Shown here in pieces: positions 51,947 to 63,970 of a stretch of 64,000 nucleotides of DNA. The first letter of the stretch is position 1, and each line of letters opens with the position of its first letter. Made by a program: the position numbers and the translations under genes. The stretch spans positions 17,540,001 through 17,604,000 of the forward strand of contig NC_132971.1 of assembly GCF_047496725.1 (NCBI RefSeq). Reading direction: 5' to 3'. The notes under the pieces are model-generated. The model was not told the origin of the DNA. It worked only from the letters and a program-made list of their open reading frames with translations, and did no database searches. This stretch comes from Anoplolepis gracilipes. Its lineage: Eukaryota > Arthropoda > Insecta > Hymenoptera > Formicidae.

Positions 51947-54900
51947 TATACATGTAAAGAGTTGATACACATTCATAACCGCCATGTAAAATTGCGTGGG
52001 GGAGAAATTCGCGCGGTAACACTCTTGCCTCGTTATTGTCTCACGAGAGCTTTCTGCCGGATAAAGCGGCGTTTACTGATAACGAGGCGCGTGATTGTGA
52101 GATATTGTCGGGCTAACGCTTTTTGAAGCGCGCACATATTTCACGAACGCCGACGTAATTACGATCGACTTTAACTGATGTATCTAACGTCGTTTCTCCA
52201 CATCCTGGATAGCGGTAAATCTGATACCTAAGTTTCCAACGTATTGCTCGATGTATTAGTTTCCGCGCGGAAATATATTGATACAATGAACAAGCATGAA
52301 AGGGGGATATTGATAGTCGCAAAAAAAGTTAACATTATTGTTATTAAGTTAACGTCCGGAAATCCCGTGGATCTTTAAAAGTCATTGATTTCCATTAGAA
52401 TTAGCGTATTATGTACATTTTACATATACATTCTGTTCAATTTCCTGTACTATATTGAAAGGATTTTATTTCAATTTGAAATAAAAAATTAATAAACGCA
52501 GATAGGTTTTCTCAACTCATATTTGTATTTGTATTATCCAGAGGATTTCGGGGATATTCGAGAATCTGAGAGATCGGATAAACTAGAGAATTATATCGCA
52601 TCTAATTGTAGAGATATAAAAATTATAATTTTAATTTTATTAAGATACTATATCTCTATATCAGCTTAGATTTAACTTTAAAATACCAATGTTTCATGCC
52701 ACTTCCTGCCCAAAAGAAATTCAACAAGCGAAGCTTGTTGAAAAGTCTTGATGGGAAAAGCTTCGTTTAATTTTTCCAGTTCCTGGGTTATATCAGTTAG
52801 GCAAGGAAGCAGAAACCGAATTGATCGCACGAAAGAGAAGAGAAAGCGAGATTAGTCTCTTTCACTCAGTAGTATCTCTACTCACCTTTGTAATTTCATA
52901 AAGGGAAAGATCGCTGGCGTCACTCCCTCGTTGCTTGAAGAGGGCTGTCGAGATTTCTATCTTCGTTTTCGTCTCCATTTAGATTGTCGCGCAGTCGCCA
53001 GAGAAGAAGTCGCAAGACCTGAAAATAAGTTGAAAGCATTGTAAACCATGCAGTAGTTTTTCAATTTGTAACATACGATAAACAGGTTGCGGACTTAATG
53101 AAGTGCTTTGATCCTTTAACCCTGATGATACTCAGCGCAATGCGTTATCAAGAATGCAATCGCAATTCGAAAATATTACACGTATGTACAGAATATTCTG
53201 GATTTTGTACATTTTTTTCAATAAGGAATAATAGAAAAAAATAATAAAATCTAGAAAAATATGGATTAAATTATGATTTAAAAACTTGCAACTTTCGTTA
53301 TCTAAGATTTTATTGTTGACATTAAATATTATTGTCGAAAATTAAAAAAAATAAAATTGAGTAAAATGATAACAAAATATCTTTATCTCATTTTAATCCT
53401 TCAGTATTGACTCATTTTTAATATTAGCGCAAATGTGAACAACATTTTTATTATTAAATATAGAAATTCAAAAATATTTCAAAATAAAAAAAATCTAATT
53501 TTTGTAATATTAATTTTTTTTCTTGAATACTATAGAAAAAAAGAGTACTACCCGAAATATCAATGTTTGATTATGTTTACTTTAAAAATAAAACCTTTTC
53601 AACTATTAAACATCACAGTTGCAAAGGAATTTTTTGAAAATCACAAATTTTGTTAAGTTCTTGTATAATAAATACCAAAAAACTGTGTGCAAAAGATTAT
53701 TTTACTTATCTTAATATTCTTATTAATATTCAATATACATATATTATAACTTTTGTGATAACACTTTAAAATATATTAAAATGTATAAGACTTTACTCTC
53801 ACATCAACTTTTCGTGTCGTAGATTTCTATCTCGACACTATTTAAGAGTTAAATGAATTTTTACAGAAATTTAATCTAAGTCTTCCTAATTGTAAAATTT
53901 TTAAATCTATTATTTAGTAATGCCATAAATTAATTTAAATATCACATATTCTATTAACTACTGAATAATAAAATTATAAGAAAATTATGCAAGACAACAA
54001 AGTTGAATAAAATAAACCTACTATTATTTATTCTTAATTTTCTGGAGGTGTTTGTTTCTTTAAAAATTAATAAAAATTGGAGTTAAAAAAAATTAAATGT
54101 ACTTGCCTTAGAGCGTAATATACGAATTTTATTTGAAATAATATATAATGAAGTATACAAATGTCTAGGGAAACTCAAACGGATATGGCAACACATGCAA
54201 ACGGTTGCGAGGTATTCTAGTGAAAACAAGACACAATTAACTATGAAATTTAGCCGAAACGCTCTAATCGGATCTTTGATTTCTACGGTTTCAATTTCTC
54301 ACATATCTAGTTCAGCATCATTAGATTGTAATATTCGGTAAAATAGTGCGCAATTTTATACATTTGTCATCCTTGTGCATTTATTCTTAATTACTCTTTA
54401 AATCTAATATTTATAGATATAATTTTGACAGATAAACCTTTTCTCACTTTTGTGATTTTATAAATTAATCTTGAGAAAAAGTAAAATATGATTTAATATT
54501 ATATATAAAAGTTTATTTCTAATTTTATAAAATCATTTATTAATACTATAATAATTATTATTTCTCTAAAATAGTTTAGAAATTTTATATCTATTTAATG
54601 AAATTAGTAAAAAAAAATAAGTAATGCAATCATATATCATAATAAAAAATAAAATAAAATAATAAAAAATAATTTAAGATTTTAAGAATTTTTAGAATTT
54701 AATTTTAGAATATAAAAAAATTTTCAAAGAGAAATAACATATATATAATTATATATAAATTTATTGTGTACAAAGCATATTTCTTAAATAAAATATGTAT
54801 AAAATATAAAATTTATTTTAAACATACTTAATTTTTAATAATATCGTTAATTAATTAAGAAACATAATTTTAATTAATTTATTTTATATGATAATACAAG

Positions 54901-56920
54901 TCTAATCTTCTTCAAATTTTTTATTTCACGATTTTTCTGTAACGTAAAGACTTTATATATTTAAAAAAATTTTTTTATACGTACACAGTATTGATTATAA
55001 ATACGATTCAGACAAAAGAGTCAAATAATGTGTATACGACCTATTCAAAAGATTCGAAGTAAAAATATTTAACTTCCAAGTTTGAAGCCAATGATTCGAT
55101 TTTAAAGCTTTGAATAGCTCTGATATTCAATCATTATAAATTTCAAGCAATGATTTTAATAGATAAAGTAAAATTCTGGAAGTAACTTATCGTTAGATGA
55201 AATTACAGATTTCTATTATAACAATAGTAATAATGTAGGAAGCAAGAAAACACAAGATATTATCATTATTAAAAATTGTAATAATTGTGGATCAACTGTC
55301 GTTGAAGCTAATATAATTTTCTTACATCATTTACAATAACGACAGTTTAATGGATTATCATATGTGTGGAAAGAAAAGCAGTCATAAATGTTAATTTACT
55401 TTCTAAATTTTTTAAAAGATTATAAATAAAAAAATAAAATAAAACAAAATATTTTTTAGCAAGACATTTTATATTAATCTTTAGATAGACACAAAATTAT
55501 TAATTATAATCTGAAAAGTAAAAACAGACAAATCAACCTTTTAAAACATGGGTAACAGACCAACGTTATGATCCGAAGGTTAGGTAGGTGTGCTGGAATT
55601 CCAGAGGTAACTGAAGTTGAAGATCGATAATTGGTGACCAACGCAGCATTTCAAAACGCACATATATGATAGGCTCACATTAGAAACATTATATATATAT
55701 ATATACATATACATATACATACATATATATACACATATATATACGTACATACATATACATATATATACATAGATGGGATTTAGGGACATATATTTCGGAA
55801 TATACATAAAAAATGCATATCTTCATATCTCCAATATATATGTATAAATTTTTATATTAAAGCATTAATAATTCCGTACGTACAAATATAAAAATGTAAT
55901 ACATTATATATACAAAATGAATGAATAGACTAAAAGTTACACTATAATAAGATTCATCTGTGTGAAAGCTTGGAACGCACATCGTGCAATAGGTCTAATT
56001 TTCTTACGGTGATCACGGAAATCTCTGATTTTCTCCGATAAAGGATTCCTATATGCATAAGATCTTTTTTTAATTGTATTTTCACTTTCAATATGTTATT
56101 TTAATCATTGTTCTAACAAGATATTTTACTTTTTTACATGTATATCTTTCAATTAAAAAAAGTCTAATTATTATTGTGATAATTATGCTTTTTAAAATAT
56201 TTAAACATATACAATGGTTTGATCTTCAACTGAATTTCACTTGGATATAAACTAAATGTTTGATAAAAACTTGGATATAAAATTTACCTGAATGTATACT
56301 GACAGTATTCTGCCAGAGGTTCTGACTGTGCTTTTCAAAATTCAAAGAGGCAGGTAACCGTTGAAAATCGTATCCTTACTTTCATACAAACAGTATTGTT
56401 TGTATTTTTTTTATTTCTTCTTCTGTTGAGAGCACGTATATCTTTCAAAACAAAGTTAAAGTTCAAATGTATTATTTCTTATCTCCGTTAAGGGCCCGTT
56501 CATACTAAACACGTTGTAGAGTGATACATACAAGAAGCATTACATTTCCAGCTAATATATATACATCAAATACATTAATAACATTTAGTGCATTCGCATT
56601 GATAAAAATACTTTAATGTATTTATGTACCAAATGTATTAATTCCTTTTGTTCTATTTTTTTAAATTTCTTTTATTTATTTTATACAAGAAGCATCGTAT
56701 TGAATCGTACAATTTATTATGTAAACAAAAAAAATAATTTTTTCTTAAATATTAAATATTACAGAAAATCTTTTGACCACTTAATATTATTAACGTATCC
56801 GCATACATCACTTAAATCTTTTGAGGCATGTATTTTTCTGCCTAGTGTGAAGAAACCTTTAGTCTCATCACATTATCAGGCAGCGTGTTAGCAGACGATA
56901 AACAGTCCAAACAGTCAAGC
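50549..56920. other. Gene-poor, very AT-rich intergenic region
   Basis: A CpG-rich patch at 51690-52330 is split by a (TA)n run at 51889-51940. A small hairpin CAACAAGCGAAGCTTGTTG lies at about 52721-52740, and a mixed TA/CA repeat at 55690-55776. No exon with family features was found. Confidence 0.45.
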
Positions 56921-56924
56921 TAGT

Positions 56925-56966
56925 TATAAAGAGAAACCATAGAGCTACGCGCGCTTCGTCTCAGTT
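56925..56966 (+). promoter_or_regulatory. Candidate core promoter of spermidine synthase (TATA box and initiator)
   Basis: TATAAA at 56925-56930 is followed by TCAGTT at 56961-56966, a match to the arthropod initiator TCAGT. The spacing is about 38 bp from the T of TATAAA to the A of the initiator, somewhat longer than the usual 30 or so. It lies at the start of a CpG-richer stretch that ends in a good splice donor at 57159 and precedes the first coding exon of spermidine synthase. Confidence 0.4.
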
Positions 56967-57158
56967 CAACACGAGCTTTCTTCGGGTGAGCTACGTTCAT
57001 CATAGGCAAACTATCATTTTGCATGCTTGGAAGCAGACATATTGCGTACATGTTGAGAAAATACGCCGCGAATCTCTCCAAACAACGCACAAAGGATTTT
57101 TTTTAACATTCGTTACGATATTAGCACATCACAATACACTGTATCATCAGTAAACAAA
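56963..57158 (+). other. Candidate 5' UTR exon of spermidine synthase
   Basis: Inferred exon from the initiator to the donor AAA|GTAAGT at 57159. It would splice to the acceptor TCTATACAG at 59231-59239. In that join the frame of the main ORF meets a TAG at 57122-57124 with no ATG after it, so it adds no coding sequence and supports the start at 59278. It contains a 27-codon upstream ORF. Confidence 0.42.
57023..57106 (+). CDS. 27-codon upstream ORF in the candidate spermidine synthase leader
   Basis: ATG at 57023 and TAA at 57104-57106, lying entirely inside the inferred 5' UTR exon. The peptide begins MLGSRHIAYMLRKYAANLSK and contains a second in-frame ATG. Upstream ORFs regulate other polyamine genes (known for AdoMet decarboxylase and antizyme); that this one does so is speculation. 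Confidence 0.2.
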   Translation: MLGSRHIAYMLRKYAANLSKQRTKDFF

Positions 57159-59239
57159 GTAAGTTATATCATATATTATTAAAAAATTATCTTCACACTG
57201 CTGAAAAATATACACGTGGTTTCTTCAATTTACTAACCGATAAGTTGGTTCCGATTATTCATATCGTATTTTTTTATCTTAAAAATATTTTTAACCTTTT
57301 TTAAATTTCTTTAGTGAAATTGTTATGAATATTTAATGTTTACGCGCAAAAAATTAAAACTTCAAAAATTTTGTTTAAGAAAAAAGATTCATAAAAGAAT
57401 TAACAAATATGTCAAAGATATTATTTATAAATTTTGCTAAAAATTATGTTAATTTGATTTCCTGAAAGAGATAAAATAATTGCTAACAAGATAGGTAAGA
57501 AAAAAAATGTTTATAATTACTCGGCAAAAGTATCACGTAAGTATTAAAGTTAATTCTTAAATATCTATTAATTAGAATAAATTTTTAATTTTATTAAAAA
57601 TATTTAAATGCACAAAAGCTATTATATATTTCTTACTATTTCATATTTTTGTCATTATATAATATGCATATATATTTTAAGTATGTAAAACATATCTAGT
57701 TTTACGAGACAATATGTGTCACCTATATATGTATATTGTATAACTATAACTATTACACAACTATATAATATTTACTGTGCGTAAAGAAAAGTTACTAACT
57801 AGCCATTAGAATAGTTTTTCATGATGAAACAATTAAACGAATTATAAAAGTATATAAAAGTATATTTTATCGCAAGAATTGCACAAAATATATTTTATAA
57901 AATTTTTTAACATCTATAAAATTATATTATATACAATTGTCTACTTCATTAAAAAAATACATACAATTATTTCCAATTATACACATTTGTCCAATTACAT
58001 ACAATTGTCTATTTCATTATATATAATTGTTTACTTTCTTATAAACTTCGTATCTTATATTACGATACTGCGTTACGTAATAATCTTAAAATGTGATTAT
58101 TTTGTTTAATAACAAAATTGTGTTAATCATGTATATGAAAGATTATTTTTATCAAGAATTATTTATATGCATTGTTTTCCATATACTCGTTAATATTGCA
58201 TATTTCGAAAGAATACATTACAAGGATTAAGCAATTTAAATAATTTAATTAGCATAAATTAATGTAATATGAAAACGTGTTATTTATTATTAATTTTATT
58301 ATTTTTTTATTATTAGTTGTAATCAATTTATTGCATTAAATAGCAAAATATTCTAATAATATTAAAAATAATTATAACTAGAAAGTTTTTGAAAATGTTT
58401 TGCATATTTTATATGGAAAGAAAAAGAAAACCTTTTACGTATAGTCGAGCTGTGTCTCTAAATAACTTTATCAAAATTCAATTTTAATTCATATTTAATT
58501 AATATCAAAATAAAATAAAATAAAATAAAATAAAAAATTATCGTTTTATTCTCTTCACCTTACGCAATTTAATTTTAAATTTGTAAATAACTTAAATTAC
58601 ATGCACAATAGCTTAAGCATGTCTATATGAAAATTTTGTACTTTCTTTAATTTAACATATTATAAACAACAAAGTCATGATAGTTAAAGTTAAAGTCGTT
58701 GTGAAAGTTTTTAATTTCTTTTCTGTTATAAAAAGTAATGAAAAATATTTGTTAAATGATCTACTGAAACTGGAGTTAATATATATTTTATTATTTTGAA
58801 ATATTTGGAGTCAAGGAAAAAAATACTATTTTTCTGATTTATAAATATACTTGCTATTGTAACAAATTCGACATTATTACATACGACAAAAGATCTATTG
58901 TAGCAAAATAATGTACAAATAGAAATTAAATATTCTCAAATAAAATTAATATCCAAGTACAAATCTTTTGTTACTCATATAAAGACTGGACAAAATTTGC
59001 TATGACAGCATAAAATACATTGTGCCTGCAAACTTCTTTCCTTTTTTGTATATAAGTTTGCCAGATCCACAGAATTATTTCACATTCAATAGTAGCATAA
59101 CGCTCCAAGCTGTTTGCTCCAAGCTGAATGCATCTCAATGACGTTTTCCGGAACTAATATGTGTTCTAGCTTTACCACTATGTACATCTAACGTTTGCTT
59201 TAGCTTTATTCTCACATTGTTCTGGAATTTTCTATACAG
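57159..59239 (+). other. Candidate intron between leader exon and first coding exon of spermidine synthase
   Basis: Very AT-rich sequence of 2.1 kb with no recognised gene. A 76-codon ORF (57879-58109) is low-complexity Ile/Tyr-rich and unconvincing. An AAAAT tandem run lies at about 58507-58538. Confidence 0.45.
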
Positions 59240-59408
59240 AGCATACTTTGACAAATAATCCGACAAACTACGCCAATATGAATAGTATGAAATCAGGTTG
59301 GTTCAGCGAACTGAGCGATCTTTGGCCCGGCGTTGCACTTTCATTGGAAGTAGAAGAAGTTTTGCATTCCGAGCGTTCTCAATTTCAAGAAATCCTTATA
59401 GTAAACAC
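59240..59408 (+). CDS. SRM: Spermidine synthase coding exon 1 (ATG at 59278)
   Basis: The acceptor is TCTATACAG at 59231-59239 and the donor AACAC|GTGAGT at 59409. It encodes residues 1-43 and two bases of Thr44. A second ATG at 59287 is in frame; the first is preferred. The frame is open back to the acceptor but has no earlier ATG. Confidence 0.88.
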
Positions 59409-61566
59409 GTGAGTAAATTCTTTTCACAATAGCGCGAAATATTGTTATAAAGATGGTTATACTTTTAATATAAGATATGACTGTTAAATATAAAAATATG
59501 TTACATTTGCAGAAAATCACATGGAAGAGCTTTGATGCTTGACGGCGCGATACAATGTACAGAGAGAGATGAATTTTCTTATCATGAGATGATATCATAT
59601 TTGCCGCTCTGCAGCCATTCTAAGCCTAAAAACGTAAATTGACATATTAATTTTTTAGTCGGTTGCATATACAAGCAATGGAAAAGTACTGTATTAATTT
59701 AATGCATATTTAAACACTATCTAGATGATATGTACCAGCTATATTACATATATCCAGATGATATATAAATAGCATGATAAAAAGTAATACGTATATGTAA
59801 ATGAGATGATACTGTTTCTATGCTGCTTGTGTAGTTAATCTTAGGCTTCTTGCTGTGTTAGATTTCAGACTTATAACAACTTATTCAGAGCGTTTATTGC
59901 GTTAAACACACAAAAGTAATATTAGAAAATTAATAGTCAATGATTAAAAATAAAATAAATTATTTAAGCCCAAATTAATTTAATAAGCGGCAAGGTCTTA
60001 TTATCAATTATTCTTTATTTTTAATAAAGATAAAATTGTAGATATTTATCACATAATATTAAATAATGCTATGCCTTACAAAGTATTGATCAAATAAAAA
60101 ATAACCACATTAAGTCAATATAATATAAATATTATATAGATGTTTTAAGCACATGTAAAATAAAAAAAAATCTTGCATATGTACAAGTAATATTTTTAGA
60201 CAAATAGATAATTTTCAATTTATCTGTTAAAGATCTTGATAGTTGGAGGTGGTGATGGTGGAACTGCTCGGGAAGTCGCAAAACATCCGGATGTGGAGCG
60301 TATCATACTAGTGGACATTGACGATAGAGTTATTGAGTTGAGTAAACAATATTTACCTCGCTTGAGTCTGGGTCTTATCAATCCTAAAGTAACCGTTGTT
60401 GTTGGCGACGGGTTTGAGTTCCTGAGAAATCACCATGGAGAATTCGATGTCATTATCACTGACAGCAGTGATCCTGTAGGTAAGTAATATCGCGCGTACT
60501 TTTCATATATTTCTCTAATATCTTATAATAGAAAAAAATGCATGATTCTCATCTAAAGAAAGTGCATGTTTCTTAAAAAAAACAGTATTATAATAATAAT
60601 TCTAATAAAATATTATATGTATTAATAATGTTATAATAATATAATAAAATATTATAAATAACCCTGATGATTTTTTAAAATATTAGGTCCAGCTGAGCAT
60701 CTTTTTAAGCAACCGTATTATGAATTATTGAAAGCAGCATTGAAACCTGATGGAATTATTGCCAGTCAAGCTGGCACGATATGGGAGAGTATGCAACAAG
60801 TACAGAATACACTCGGACATTGCAAAGCCGTGTTTCCCGTCGCCACCTACGCAGTAACAGCTGTACCGACATACCCTACGGGTCAAATCGGTTTTGTGCT
60901 TGGAAGCTTAGACAACGTTAGTATTAAATTTAGTCCAATATATGGTAATGGTTAAAAAAATATTTTTTTTGTATTTTTCTATGAGGAAGAAAATTGTGTG
61001 ATTGATTATTAAAAGGAAAGGAGAAGAAAGAGGGAAAAGAGTTCAATGCAATTTTACAGTATTTGGAAGCTAAGTCTCTCTCTCTCTCTCTATTAAATAT
61101 TTGCAATAATTATAAACGTACGACTGTAATAGCTTCAATTATGAATGAGACTTGATTAAAATAAAATAAGAACTATAATATAAGAATTAGTTAGTTATAA
61201 TAAAATTGTGTGTGTTAACTATAATAAAGAGAAGAGATTTTTAAAAATTTGTATTTATAAATAAAACAATATACACAAATAAAAAATACTTATATTTGTA
61301 AATAAAAGTAGATCTAAAATTTTCCGTTTAACATATATTTTATGTTGCATTAATTTTTAAACCGACTTGTTGAAGATAGATTTAATAAACTTTTACTTAC
61401 TTTTTTTCAGCAAATAAATTTTGCAGAACCAAAGAGGATGTTTAATAATGAAGAGCTCGATCAAATGGAAATACGATACTATAATGACAAGATACATCGG
61501 GCTGCTTTTGTGTTACCAAGATTCGTGGAAAAGAATTTACAAAGTGCTCAAAAAACTAATAGCTAA
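59278..61566 (+). CDS. SRM: Spermidine synthase (putrescine aminopropyltransferase), five coding exons
   Basis: Makes spermidine from putrescine and decarboxylated S-adenosylmethionine in the cytosol. The exons 59278-59408, 59513-59633, 60233-60479, 60687-60916 and 61411-61566 join in frame to 294 residues; the human enzyme has 302. Seen: the N-terminal beta domain (GWFSELSDLWPGVALSLEVE), IQCTERDEFSYHEM, the Rossmann loop GGGDGG at 89-94, GDGFEFL, the catalytic DSSDP at 161-165, PTYPTGQIGF at 227-236 and RAAFVLP near the end. With an offset of 12 to human SRM, Gln58, Tyr67, Asp92, Asp112 (Glu in human), Asp143, Asp161, Asp164, Gln194 and Tyr229 line up with the human substrate-binding and catalytic positions. 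One local difference: QAGTIWES replaces the animal pattern QGE..W. The start is the first ATG after the acceptor and gives a normal N-terminus. Confidence 0.95.
59513..59633 (+). CDS. SRM: Spermidine synthase coding exon 2
   Basis: The acceptor is TTTGCAG at 59506-59512 and the donor AAAAAC|GTAAAT at 59634. Residues 44-84 include DGAIQCTERDEFSYHEM and LPLCSH, with substrate-site residues Gln58 and Tyr67. It ends in phase 0. The intron before it is only 104 bp. Confidence 0.93.
59634..60232 (+). other. Spermidine synthase intron between coding exons 2 and 3
   Basis: A 599-bp phase-0 AT-rich intron; nothing else seen. Confidence 0.85.
60233..60479 (+). CDS. SRM: Spermidine synthase coding exon 3 (Rossmann core and catalytic DSSDP)
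   Basis: The acceptor is the weaker TGTTAAAG at 60225-60232 and the donor GTAG|GTAAGT at 60480. Residues 85-166 run from ILIVGGGDGG to ITDSSDPV. It holds the AdoMet-binding glycine loop, acidic Asp112, Asp143 and the catalytic Asp161 and Asp164. Ends in phase 1. Confidence 0.95.
60687..60916 (+). CDS. SRM: Spermidine synthase coding exon 4
   Basis: The acceptor is AATATTAG ending at 60686 and the donor GACAAC|GTTAGT at 60917. Residues 167-243 start GPAEHLFKQPYYELLKAALK and end PTYPTGQIGFVLGSLDN, with Gln194 and Tyr229. Reading on past the donor gives a short extension to a stop, the result of intron read-through. Confidence 0.94.
60917..61410 (+). other. Spermidine synthase intron between coding exons 4 and 5
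   Basis: A 494-bp phase-0 intron with a short CT run at about 61075-61092; otherwise AT-rich. Confidence 0.85.
61411..61566 (+). CDS. SRM: Spermidine synthase coding exon 5 (C-terminus)
   Basis: The acceptor is TTTTTTTCAG at 61401-61410. Residues 244-294 start QINFAEPKRMFNNEELDQME, include RYYNDKIHRAAFVLP, and end at TAA 61564-61566. Tyr-Tyr-Asn...His-Arg-Ala-Ala-Phe-Val-Leu-Pro is the family's conserved C-terminal signature. Confidence 0.93.
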   Translation, partial: QINFAEPKRMFNNEELDQMEIRYYNDKIHRAAFVLPRFVEKNLQSAQKTNS

Positions 61567-61575
61567 CTACTTAAA

Positions 61576-61581
61576 AATAAA
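61576..61581 (+). terminator. Candidate poly(A) signal AATAAA for spermidine synthase
   Basis: AATAAA lies 10 bp after the stop codon, very close. A second AATAAA at 61606-61611 touches the edge of the following foldback element, so the 3' UTR may end inside that element. Confidence 0.4.
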
Positions 61582-61609
61582 AATTAAAACAAGAGGCTCT
61601 AACACAATA

Positions 61610-62071
61610 AAATTCACAACAAATAGGCGATTAAGAACGCAGATATCAGAGCGTGTGGAAATAAAAATACGTAAATAAATTAATAGATTCAACGAACAGA
61701 AATTTATTCAGATCTTTCGATCCTTCTTTGGGATCTGTATCAGTATGTAACAGTTTCTCGAGTGCGTGTGTGCGTTGACGCTTATGACGCAACATGGCAA
61801 ATAACATTTTAATTTTGTGATTCTCAACGGTTGCAACCGATAGGAGACTTGTATATCTTCGCACGCCTTGTCATTCCAGAAGTTTTACATGTCAGTCTCT
61901 CATACTACAAATCTTTCTTTCTTTTCTCTACTGAAGAAGATCCCAAGGAAGGATCGAAACGTCTGAATAAATTTCTGTTCATTGAATCTATTAATTTATT
62001 TACGTATTTTTATTTCCACACGCTCTGATATCTGCGTTACGGCTCTTAATCGCCTATTTTGTTGTGAATTT
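61610..62071. mobile_element. Foldback element (about 130-bp arms) directly downstream of spermidine synthase
   Basis: The left arm 61610-61740 (AAATTCACAACAAATAGGCG onward) pairs with about 61933-62071, with few mismatches and a 6-bp indel. The loop of about 190 bp is unique and shows no recognised gene. In both arms the outward sequence reads GATCCCAA..GGATCGAAA. In the right arm this is CTGAAGA-A-GATCC-loop-GGATC-GAAA-CGTC (61931-61963), like the hairpin-GAAACGT motif in the 11590-11895 element. Apparent ORFs ending in the same peptide on both strands arise from the palindrome. Such motifs are known in Penelope-like and related retroelements. Confidence 0.85.
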
Positions 62072-62185
62072 ACTTAAAAATATTAAATTAATATAAAATT
62101 TTACTATAATAATTTTAACTTGTAAATAATGCTTCTTACTTTATGTAATTTCAATTAAGATAAAATAAAAATAATCACATACATT

Positions 62186-62229
<44 letters not shown>

Positions 62230-63239
62230 ATTATATGCAGACAGAGAATATCGACATTCTTTAACTATTTTTGAATCTACTTCATCATTGATAGTAACGA
62301 TTTACCTAAGGTCGATGGTCTCTATAATATCTCAATGATATGGTAAAACTGCTTACATTTTACCAACAATAGATAAAGTATTCTAAATTCATAAATCAAA
62401 GCTTTTATATAAATAGAAATATTTCATGTAGAAATTCTGAATTCTGCAATATGATAAATTACGCAAAATATAATAAATCTTTAAATGTCATTTATGTACT
62501 TGGACTTTTTATTATGTTACCCTACTGCATATGGTATATCAAAATAGTTCTAACTGTTTAACCGATTTTCGCTAATATGTCGACGAATGTAAAACTTTAT
62601 AAAGATTCAATATTGTATATAATAAAATAATAACAAAATTATTTGTAAATTACACATTTTACAAGGTTTATAAAATACTTTAAATTGTTGTGTTTATTTT
62701 TAACATAAGCAGTAAAATAAATTTTTATTCGTATGCAGAAACAACACAGAAAATATTTTATTTGGTATTTCGTAAATCGAAATATTTATACACATCAATG
62801 GTAAAAATGTTGAGTATAAGAAAAATATTATCAATTTATATTAAATGCACAGAAATGGCATAAACGAGTTTTCATCATTTTTCTTTTGTTCCTTTTTCCA
62901 AATATTGCTGTGAATAATTTTAACATATCACAATTCTGTTCTAAATTTATAATGCAATTAACAATTAGCTCTTATTTTTCCAAAAATTTTAAATTAAAGT
63001 TTTAAAAAAATTTAAGATAATTTAAACATAAACAGATAGTAAAATTTAATTTTTTCGTATTAGTATAGAAAAATGAAGCTTATACATATAAAGGAAGTAA
63101 TAATTTTATCCTCCAATTGTCACAGCTATTCGTTTCTTTGAAATATAATTAAATTAAGTTAAATTATACGAATAATTAATTATTTAAATAACGCTAAGTT
63201 ATTATACGATTGCATTAATTACATCAGTTGCAAGGCAGA
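62072..63239. other. AT-rich intergenic sequence
   Basis: (CA)n at 62191-62219 is followed by a short TA run. Nothing else recognised. Confidence 0.5.
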
Positions 63240-63970
63240 AATAAAAATCATGTCAATTGAAATACAAACGCTCTGCCGGAGCGTCGCGTTGCGGCGGAAA
63301 GCGCAAAGAGTCTCCGTTGCAGAAAACGATGACGATGCAATCGTGGATTTTCTCGCGATCTCATTAATTCTCGGCTCTCTATCGGATCTTACAATTTCCA
63401 CAAACGCACGGGAACAACGACGCATTTTCCCATTATCAGCAGCGTCCGTAGAATCGCACGATAATCAGCATATTCATGAATTAGCTCGCGCGAGGTAGCT
63501 CTACTGGACAGCAGCGAGTATTTCAAAGTAAAATGAGGTGAGAAGAGGCGAGAGAGAGAGAGAGAGAGACGGGAGAGATACATTCAAGTTCTCGGGGAAA
63601 GGGAAACCCTCTGTAAACATCCGATTTGCGGATTTTATTACGCGAAAGAGCCGGGGCGTCGGAGAGACCCGGACGTTCGCGGACGGTATCTGCGCGATTG
63701 CGGATTTCGCAATTCCGAGATCCGATGCTCGGAATCCCGAGTAGAAAGAGCCCAGCGCGTCCCTTTAATCCGGCACAATCTTCCCTCCGGTGTACGGTTA
63801 AAGCTGAGATTGAAAGAATATTTAGCGCTTCCTCCTCCGAAATGCATCCTTTCGCGATGCGCTCGATTCCTCTCGAAGCGCATTCACTCTCGTTCACCTA
63901 CGTCACTCGCCCGTGAGATTAAAGAAGCCGTATACCAGGTGTTCATCGACGACGAACCGGTCGGAATGAT
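63240..63970. other. CpG-rich block at the right edge, possible promoter/first exon of another gene
   Basis: The composition changes abruptly from AT-rich to CpG-rich, with a (GA)n run at 63550-63571. All frames on both strands tend to be open, so ORF length means little. On the plus strand near the end, the frame reading EIKEAVYQVFIDDEPVGMIT (about 63917-63976) ends at possible donors GTAGGT at 63980 and 63984 and reads like real protein, but I recognise no family and see no good acceptor. The gene, if any, continues off the window. Confidence 0.3.

Noticed and set aside
60917..60955. Extension of spermidine synthase exon 4 to a stop at 60953-60955
   Set aside because: Read-through of the intron; splicing to 61411 restores the conserved C-terminus.
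61646..62028. Two ORFs on opposite strands sharing the same C-terminal peptide
   Set aside because: The identity comes from the inverted repeat, not from a gene pair.
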